A DNA stretch of 5,774 bases. Source: an uncultured Methylophilus sp. (GTDB taxonomy: Bacteria > Pseudomonadota > Gammaproteobacteria > Burkholderiales > Methylophilaceae). Below the pieces are notes generated by a model. The model did not search any database, was not told the origin of the DNA, and saw only the letters and a program-made list of their open reading frames with translations. The stretch is from NCBI GenBank assembly GCA_936943315.1, contig CAKZJM010000098.1:1-5774 (forward strand), in the 5' to 3' direction. The position numbers and the translations under genes are program-made. Of this stretch, positions 1-4,383 are shown piece by piece. Each line of letters begins with the position of its first letter. Within the stretch, counting starts at the first letter, position 1.

Positions 1-500
<500 letters not shown>

Positions 501-608
501 TTTTGCATTTAAGCAGTTCAGTGATACTGCGTTGCGCAAGTCTTGCCATACTTAGTTGTATTGTCTTCGACTTGCGCGCCTTGTCTCACTTTCCTGCTTA
601 ACGCAAAA
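501..608. repeat. Nested inverted repeat directly after the groEL stop codon
   Basis: Two inverted repeats sit one inside the other. The outer arms are 501-516 and 594-608: TTTTGC pairs with GCAAAA and TTAAGCAG with CTGCTTAA, separated by a small internal mismatch (AT against C). The inner arms are GCGCAAGTC at 534-542 and GACTTGCGC at 569-577, a perfect 9-bp match around a 26-nt loop. In the groEL mRNA this would fold into a long interrupted hairpin beginning at the first base after the stop codon, upstream of the real terminator. No U-run follows it, so it is not itself an intrinsic terminator. It could protect the 3' end, be processed, or be a copy of a dispersed intergenic repeat. The pairing is read directly; the function is unknown. 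Confidence 0.6.
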
Positions 609-628
609 TGCCCTAAGTAGCATTCAAG

Positions 629-657
629 ACAAAACCCGCTATGGCGGGTTTTGTTTT
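629..657 (+). terminator. Rho-independent terminator of groEL
   Basis: The arms AAAACCCGC (631-639) and GCGGGTTTT (644-652) pair perfectly around the tetraloop TATG. Two further pairs at 629-630 with 653-654 extend the stem to 11 bp. The 3' arm runs into a T-rich tract, TTTTGTTTT (649-657). This is a classic intrinsic terminator. It lies 129 nt past the groEL stop codon and separates groEL from the FKBP gene. Confidence 0.92.
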
Positions 658-683
658 ATCCAAGACTCTCCGTCATAATGACG
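651..683 (+). promoter_or_regulatory. Candidate fklB promoter with palindrome over the -10
   Basis: TTGTTT (651-656, 3/6 to the -35 consensus) is followed after exactly 17 nt by CATAAT (674-679, 5/6 to the -10 consensus). The -35 would lie inside the T-tract of the groEL terminator. The -10 is embedded in the short palindrome CGTCAT-A-ATGACG (671-683), which could be an operator half-site pair. A start near 686 would give a leader of about 50 nt for the FKBP gene. The -35 match is weak, so this is only a candidate. Confidence 0.33.
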
Positions 684-738
684 AATTCTAACTTGCGTCC
701 AACCGGGCGTTATTTAAATCACGAAAGAACATCACACC

Positions 739-1353
739 ATGACAGATCAATTAACAACGCTCACCCAACGCTTAAGCTATATCGTGGGTGAAAACCTGGC
801 ACATCAACTCAAAAATGATGGCCTAGAGCTGGATGCAGACGTGGTCGCGCTGGCGGTGAAGGATGTGATGTCCGGCCACGCATCGCGTTTGTCTGATGAC
901 GAAAAAAGAAGCGTGGTTGAGCAGGTGCAGAAAGAAAGCCAGGCCAGACAGATGGCGGCACATGCTAAAAACAAGGCCGCGGGTGAAGCTTATCTGGCTG
1001 AAAACGCCAAAAAAGAAGGTGTCACTACGACAGCGAGTGGCTTGCAGTATAAGCAACTGGAGGCAGGCAATGGTGCCAAACCAACCACTTCTGACCGCGT
1101 GAAAGTGCACTACCACGGCACGCTGACTGACGGCACGGTGTTTGATAGTTCTTATCAGCGTGGTGAGCCAATTGTGTTCCCGGTAACAGGCGTGATTGCA
1201 GGCTGGGTAGAAGGCTTGCAGTTGATGAACGTGGGTAGCAAGTTTGAGCTGACCATTCCTTCACATCTGGCTTATGGTCCGAATGGCAGTGGCCCGGTCA
1301 TTGGCCCGGATGCGACCCTGGTATTCCAGGTGGAGTTACTGGCTATTGAATAA
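739..1353 (+). CDS. fklB: FKBP-type peptidyl-prolyl cis-trans isomerase, FklB/FKBP22-like
   Basis: This 204-residue protein catalyses cis-trans isomerisation of X-Pro bonds during protein folding. Residues 1-95 are a charged, helical, Lys/Glu-rich region typical of the dimerisation arm of FKBP22/FkpA/Mip proteins. The catalytic FKBP domain covers about 100-204. The usual pocket residues can be seen: Tyr125 (VHYHGTL), Phe135-Asp136 (TVFDSS), Phe147, Val152-Ile153 and Trp156 (GVIAGWVEGL), Tyr179 (LAYG) and Phe196 (LVFQVELL). There is no signal peptide, so it is cytoplasmic FklB-like and not periplasmic FkpA or surface Mip. The length is close to E. coli FklB (206 aa), and the EAYLAENAKKEGV linker closely resembles it. 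The ATG at 739 has only a weak purine-rich site (GAAAGAA, 723-729) upstream. It is monocistronic between two terminators. The exact paralogue name is less certain than the family. Confidence 0.95.
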   Translation: MTDQLTTLTQRLSYIVGENLAHQLKNDGLELDADVVALAVKDVMSGHASRLSDDEKRSVVEQVQKESQARQMAAHAKNKAAGEAYLAENAKKEGVTTTASGLQYKQLEAGNGAKPTTSDRVKVHYHGTLTDGTVFDSSYQRGEPIVFPVTGVIAGWVEGLQLMNVGSKFELTIPSHLAYGPNGSGPVIGPDATLVFQVELLAIE

Positions 1354-1373
1354 CTAAACGATAGTCACAAATC

Positions 1374-1400
1374 AAAGGCGCCCTGCGGCGCCTTTTTTGT
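1374..1400 (+). terminator. Rho-independent terminator of the FKBP gene
   Basis: The arms AAAGGCGCC (1374-1382) and GGCGCCTTT (1387-1395) form a perfect 9-bp stem with the tetraloop CTGC, followed by a run of six T (1393-1398). It begins 20 nt after the FKBP stop codon. On the minus strand the same stem has no comparable U-tract, so it should work mainly for the plus-strand gene. Confidence 0.94.
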
Positions 1401-1487
1401 TGCCGTTTGCCCATAATCACTGCTTGCCTCACACCGCAGCCTGTTGTTAAACTTTGTCATCAACCTCAACCTGTCGGGAACCCTGAG

Positions 1488-1925
1488 ATGAAGGATCCAC
1501 AATTAAATTTAGAGGCTGACATCGTGACGGTACGGCCTGATCACAGCATAGACACGATTCAGCATTTGCCGAATTATGTGGGGATTTCGCAGATGACGGC
1601 GGGCGCCAGCGGGATTTCAATGAATATTGTGGTGATTCCACCTGCAGCCAAAGCACAACCGCATTATCACCAGGGATTTGAAACGGCGATTTATCTGCTC
1701 AAAGGTGAGGTGCAAACGTTTTATGGTGAAGCGTTGAGCAAGTCATGCATCAACAAGGCTGGAGATTTTATATTTATCCCGGCCGGGGTGCCGCATCAGC
1801 CGGTGAACTTGAGCAGTGAGACTGAAGCCATCGCACTGGTTGCCCGTAACGACGCCAATGAGCAGGAAAGTGTGCGGATCTATGCCCCGCACGCTACAGT
1901 CCTGACTGAAACAACAGAGGCTTAA
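1488..1925 (+). CDS. Small single-domain cupin protein (RmlC-like fold), substrate unknown
   Basis: This 145-residue protein is one cupin beta-barrel. Motif 1 is PHYHQGFETAIYLLKG, with metal-ligand candidates His59, His61 and Glu65. Motif 2, GDFIFIPAGVPHQPVN, matches the consensus G(X)5PXG(X)2H(X)3N exactly and supplies His103. The complete 3-His/1-Glu set implies a bound divalent metal. The ending VARNDANEQESV resembles a group of uncharacterised cupins sometimes labelled 'predicted mannose-6-phosphate isomerase'; I would not adopt that activity. The frame is open back to a TTG at 1407, but that codon lies just after the FKBP terminator and has no ribosome site. ATG 1488 has CGGGAA seven nt upstream and is preferred. 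A promoter could lie in 1400-1480 (a weak TTGCCT at 1424 and TAAACT at 1448, 18 nt apart). The stop codon overlaps that of the convergent gpsA. Fold certain; function unknown. Confidence 0.9.
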   Translation: MKDPQLNLEADIVTVRPDHSIDTIQHLPNYVGISQMTAGASGISMNIVVIPPAAKAQPHYHQGFETAIYLLKGEVQTFYGEALSKSCINKAGDFIFIPAGVPHQPVNLSSETEAIALVARNDANEQESVRIYAPHATVLTETTEA

Positions 1926-2914
1926 ACAGATTCCTGGCGCTGATCGCGGCCAAGCAAAGCGGTCACGGCCGCCTGGGCGGTTTTCTGGTTGGTGAGAAGT
2001 TGGTTCACCTCAAACGTAATCGGCATTTCAACACCTATGGTCTCGGCACGCCGCATGACTTCACGTGCGGTATTCACGCCCTCGGCCACGTGGCCCAAAC
2101 CTGCCAGAATGCTTTCCAGAGACTTGCCTGAGGCGAGTTGCAAACCGACTTCACGGTTACGCGAATATTGGCCGGTACAGGTCAGAATGAGGTCGCCTGC
2201 CCCAGCCAGCCCCATAAACGTTTCTGCCTTGGCGCCCAACGCCATGCCAAAGCGGGTGATTTCGGCCAGGCCACGTGTAATCATGGCAGCACGCGCATTG
2301 TTGCCAAAACCCATGCCATCTGAAATACCGGCAGCAATCGCCATCACGTTTTTCACCGCGCCACCCACTGAAGCGCCCACCACATCTACACTGGCGTAGA
2401 CGCGCAAACAGCCACCATGAATCAATTGTGCAGATTGCTGGGCCAGCTCGCGGTGATTGGCAGCGAGTGTAATCGCTGTCGGCAAGCCACGCACCAGCTC
2501 GGCCGCAAAACTGGGACCGCTTAACACCCCCCACGGATATTCGCTACCCAATTCATCTTGTGCGACTTCAAAAGGCAGTTTGGCCGTATGAGGTTCCAGA
2601 CCTTTATTGGCCCAGATGAATGGCTGTGTAATGCCCAAAGCTTTGAGTTGCTGCAAGATAGGCCGAAAACCCGCAGTGGGCACCACCGATAGAATCAGAT
2701 CTGCGCCATTAATCGCAGCAGCCAGGTCATCTTCTACCGTCAGTTTTTCGGGGAAAGCAAAGTCGCCCAGATACAGTGGATTAGCACGCGCTTTACGCAT
2801 GCCGGAGACATGCCCGCTATTACGCGCCCACAGCACCACCTCGTGCTGCAGGGCGATATGCATGGCGAGCGCGGTGCCCCAGGCACCGGCTCCAAGAACT
2901 GCGACCTTACTCAT
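1922..2914 (-). CDS. gpsA: NAD(P)+-dependent glycerol-3-phosphate dehydrogenase
   Basis: This 330-residue cytoplasmic enzyme reduces dihydroxyacetone phosphate to sn-glycerol 3-phosphate, the backbone precursor of membrane phospholipids. The N-terminal Rossmann fold opens with the dinucleotide-binding motif VLGAGAWGTALA (residues 6-17), followed by SVVPT and WANKG with the conserved Lys104. The C-terminal helical domain has GGAVKNVMAIAAGISDG with the catalytic Lys188, the GLAGAGDL loop (235-242), TCTGQYSRNRE (245-255) and AEGVNTA. The length is typical of the family. The ATG start (complement of 2912-2914) follows a weak GGAT (2923-2926). It is last in the rhodanese-grxC-secB-gpsA series, 56 nt after secB. 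No intrinsic terminator follows: its stop overlaps that of the convergent cupin gene, so read-through would be antisense to the cupin. Codon use does not stand out from its neighbours. Confidence 0.98.
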   Translation of the reverse strand: MSKVAVLGAGAWGTALAMHIALQHEVVLWARNSGHVSGMRKARANPLYLGDFAFPEKLTVEDDLAAAINGADLILSVVPTAGFRPILQQLKALGITQPFIWANKGLEPHTAKLPFEVAQDELGSEYPWGVLSGPSFAAELVRGLPTAITLAANHRELAQQSAQLIHGGCLRVYASVDVVGASVGGAVKNVMAIAAGISDGMGFGNNARAAMITRGLAEITRFGMALGAKAETFMGLAGAGDLILTCTGQYSRNREVGLQLASGKSLESILAGLGHVAEGVNTAREVMRRAETIGVEMPITFEVNQLLTNQKTAQAAVTALLGRDQRQESV

Positions 2915-2970
2915 GTAATTTTATCCAGACACATCACCAGCGTTGCCAGCGATGTATTTCGTTGAATAAA

Positions 2971-3444
2971 TTAGTTAGGCGCGCCAGCGGCTTGCGCTGC
3001 TTGTTGCTGCTGTTGCAGGTAGAGCGCTTCGAAGTTGATCGGGTTCAACAGCACTGGCATAAAGCCGGCGCGGGTCACCATGTCAGAAATCGCTTCACGT
3101 GCGTATGGGAAGAGAATGTTAGGGCAAGCCACGGCCAGGATAGGCTCCATGTTTTCTTGCGGCACATTGCGGATAGCGAAAATGCCAGACTGGTTCACTT
3201 CTACCAGGAAGGCTGTTTTGTCTTCGATTTTGGCAGTGACGGTCACTTTGATGGACACATTGAAAATACCGTCTTCGATTTGCTGTGCGCTGTTGCCCAG
3301 CTCAACATTGATTTGCGGAGTCGTACGCTCAGTGAAAATAGCAGGCGCGTTTGGCACTTCGATGGAAGCGTCATGTACATACAGCTTTTCAATGCTGAAA
3401 ATCGGCGCTGCGTTTTGTTCTGTTTGGTTCTGGTCCTGAGCCAT
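2971..3444 (-). CDS. secB: Protein-export chaperone SecB
   Basis: This 157-residue cytosolic chaperone keeps secretory precursors unfolded and delivers them to SecA at the SecYEG translocon; it works as a tetramer. Family landmarks are all present: FSIEKLYVHDASIEVPNAP (16-34), the VTVTA strand (68-71), TAFLVEVNQSGIFAI (77-91), and the signature CPNILFPYARE (107-117) followed by INFEALYLQ. The tail has five glutamines (144-148, encoded by mixed CAA/CAG, so not a simple triplet tract) and then Ala/Gln/Gly/Pro, a disordered end as usual. The ATG (complement of 3442-3444) is preceded by a good ribosome site, AAGGA (3451-3455), six nt away. It lies 92 nt after grxC, the widest gap in the cluster. 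A TATAGA-like sequence occurs there, but I found no convincing paired -35. Genetic coupling with grxC and gpsA is as in E. coli. Confidence 0.98.
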   Translation of the reverse strand: MAQDQNQTEQNAAPIFSIEKLYVHDASIEVPNAPAIFTERTTPQINVELGNSAQQIEDGIFNVSIKVTVTAKIEDKTAFLVEVNQSGIFAIRNVPQENMEPILAVACPNILFPYAREAISDMVTRAGFMPVLLNPINFEALYLQQQQQAAQAAGAPN

Positions 3445-3536
3445 GAATTATCCTTAATGATCTATACACAAAGCCGCTATTCTAACCGGACAAGTGCGCC
3501 CTGACTATGTGTTTTTTGTGACAAAACAGCGCAAGC

Positions 3537-3794
3537 CTACGCGGCCAGCAAAGGGTCCAGCCCGCCTTGCACATCCAGCGCATGCAAGTCGTCAAACCCA
3601 CCTACATGCTGATCACCGATAAAAATCTGCGGCACCGTACGGCGGCCTGTTTTCTCCATCATTTCGGCCCGTAATTCAGGTTGCAAATCAACCCGGATTT
3701 TCTCAATCTCAGTCACGCCTTTATTCTTTAACAACCGCTCGGCATTGATGCAATACGGGCACACTGCGGAGGTATACATCACTACTTTAGCCAT
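3537..3794 (-). CDS. grxC: Glutaredoxin 3 (GrxC)
   Basis: This 85-residue thioltransferase reduces disulfides and glutathionylated thiols at the expense of glutathione. The dithiol active site CPYC is at Cys12-Cys15. The cis-Pro loop TVPQIF has Thr53-Val54-Pro55, and the glutathione-binding GGFDD is at 65-69, the arrangement of a classical bacterial class I (dithiol) glutaredoxin and not a monothiol CGFS type. Length matches E. coli Grx3 (about 83 aa). There is no signal peptide, so it is cytosolic. The ATG (complement of 3792-3794) has AAAGG (3801-3805) six nt upstream. It starts 31 nt after the rhodanese stop; the short gap contains a 12-bp AT palindrome. Placement beside a rhodanese and secB is the conserved arrangement and does not by itself prove a shared pathway. 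Confidence 0.98.
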   Translation of the reverse strand: MAKVVMYTSAVCPYCINAERLLKNKGVTEIEKIRVDLQPELRAEMMEKTGRRTVPQIFIGDQHVGGFDDLHALDVQGGLDPLLAA

Positions 3795-3807
3795 ACTCGT
3801 CCTTTAA

Positions 3808-3819
3808 AAATAATTATTT
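3808..3819. repeat. 12-bp perfect AT palindrome between rhodanese and grxC
   Basis: AAATAATTATTT equals its own reverse complement. It lies in the 31-nt gap between the rhodanese stop codon and the grxC ribosome-binding site, in locally very AT-rich sequence. It may keep the grxC ribosome site unstructured or be a protein-binding site. A 12-bp AT palindrome can also occur by chance. It is too AT-rich to act as a terminator. Confidence 0.4.
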
Positions 3820-3825
3820 ACCCTG

Positions 3826-4248
3826 TCACTTACCTGTTGGCATCTTGGCTTCGAGCCAGGCTTGCATGCCGCCTTTGAGCACATGCAAAGCTGTAAACTG
3901 TTGTGCTTTAAGCAACTTGGCGGCCTTGGTGGCACGGCCACCGCGCTCACAAACCACCATTACCGGTTTTTCGCGGTATTTTTCCAGCTCTTTGAGGCGC
4001 GCATCGAGTTGCGACAGGGGAATATTGCGCGCGCCTTGCAAGTGGCCTTGCGCAAATTCGTCTGGCTCACGCACATCCAGCACCAGCGCAGATTTTCTGC
4101 TCATCAGCATCACCGCTTCAGTGACCGAAAGCACAGTCACGCCAGCCGCAGAGCGGCTCAACAGCGGCAATATCAAGGCAATGCCAGAGCCGATGGCCAG
4201 GCCGATTAACAATACGTTCTGCTTAAAAAATTCCACGTGCACACTCAC
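3826..4248 (-). CDS. Membrane-anchored single-domain rhodanese (YibN-like)
   Basis: This protein of up to 140 residues has one hydrophobic helix at about 11-30 (NVLLIGLAIGSGIALILPLL), then a rhodanese domain at about 40-138. Rhodanese marks are LVLDVREPDEF (Asp58, Arg60), GHLQGARNIPL (68-78) and the active-site loop CERGGR at 100-105, which fits Cys-x-x-Gly-x-Arg with the persulfide-forming Cys100. A sulfurtransferase with its domain next to the inner membrane is therefore likely; the sulfur acceptor is unknown. The start is uncertain: GTG codons occur at residues 1, 3 and 5 (complement of 4246-4248, 4240-4242 and 4234-4236). The first has no proper spacing from the only purine-rich site (AAAGAG). 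The third residue has 5-nt spacing, and the fifth would begin as MEFFKQN, which looks natural. It is first in the cluster and corresponds in position to E. coli yibN. Confidence 0.92.
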   Translation of the reverse strand: MSVHVEFFKQNVLLIGLAIGSGIALILPLLSRSAAGVTVLSVTEAVMLMSRKSALVLDVREPDEFAQGHLQGARNIPLSQLDARLKELEKYREKPVMVVCERGGRATKAAKLLKAQQFTALHVLKGGMQAWLEAKMPTGK

Positions 4249-4268
4249 TCTTTCAGGTTATCTCGGGC

Positions 4269-4316
4269 CAGGTCGCGGCGCCCTTTGGTTAGGCAGGATT
4301 GGGTAGGCGCGACCTG
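4269..4316 (-). repeat. 9-bp inverted repeat in the leader of the rhodanese operon
   Basis: CAGGTCGCG (4269-4277) and CGCGACCTG (4308-4316) are perfect reverse complements around a 30-nt loop. A further CCC/GGG pair (4281-4283 with 4301-4303) could narrow the loop. If minus-strand transcription starts from the -10 at 4325-4330, the start lies near 4318, and this GC-rich hairpin would form the very 5' end of the rhodanese-grxC-secB-gpsA mRNA. A role in mRNA stability or control of translation is possible; the sequence does not show which. The pairing is seen directly; the function is inferred. Confidence 0.45.
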
Positions 4317-4324
4317 CGGTTGCG

Positions 4325-4332
4325 ATTATAAT
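4325..4332. promoter_or_regulatory. Palindromic -10 element, candidate shared divergent promoter
   Basis: ATTATAAT is its own reverse complement, so a perfect TATAAT is read on both strands: 4327-4332 toward gpmI, and the complement of 4325-4330 toward the rhodanese operon. It sits in the 135-bp divergent intergenic region, with leaders of about 45 nt (gpmI) and 70 nt (rhodanese). The -35 regions are poor in both directions (at most 3/6 at 16-18 nt spacing, for example TAGGCG at 4304-4309), so transcription may need an activator. At least the gpmI orientation is plausible. Confidence 0.45.
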
Positions 4333-4335
4333 AGA

Positions 4336-4351
4336 CGAATTCATCAATTCG
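4336..4351. repeat. Inverted repeat at the predicted gpmI transcription start
   Basis: CGAATT (4336-4341) and AATTCG (4346-4351) are perfect inverted copies separated by CATC. The repeat begins four nt after the TATAAT and covers the expected gpmI start near 4339. As DNA it could be a repressor operator; as RNA, a weak AU-rich hairpin at the 5' end of the gpmI transcript. The arms are read directly; the role is a guess. Confidence 0.4.
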
Positions 4352-4383
4352 ACCTTGCGTCACCACTTTAAAGATTGTTAGCC

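Noticed and set aside
1946..1972. GCGGCC / GGCCGC stem near the cupin-gpsA junction as a possible terminator
   Set aside because: Six GC pairs but no U-rich tract on either strand, and it lies inside the gpsA coding region.
1989..2399. Plus-strand frame of 136 codons inside gpsA
   Set aside because: Antisense shadow of a strongly conserved coding region; Arg/Pro/Ser-rich composition without domain features.
2931..2955. ACATC / GATGT inverted repeat with a repeated CCAGCG in the secB-gpsA gap
   Set aside because: Only five paired bases with a 15-nt loop and no U-run; too weak to call a terminator or operator.
2994..3018. GCT/TTG-rich low-complexity stretch
   Set aside because: It encodes the glutamine/alanine tail of SecB using mixed codons; it is not a microsatellite or separate repeat element.
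2962..3504. Open reading frame of 180 codons on the plus strand
   Set aside because: It lies antisense over almost all of secB, whose family match is unambiguous. The antisense translation shows no recognisable domain.
3505..3525. TTTTGT-G-ACAAAA palindrome downstream of grxC as a terminator
   Set aside because: The arms are separated by one base, so RNA could pair only the AT-rich outer bases. There is no GC stem, and operon continuity into secB is expected.
3845..4306. Plus-strand frames over the rhodanese gene
   Set aside because: They are opposite a clear rhodanese with transmembrane helix and active-site loop; the antisense products look like noise.
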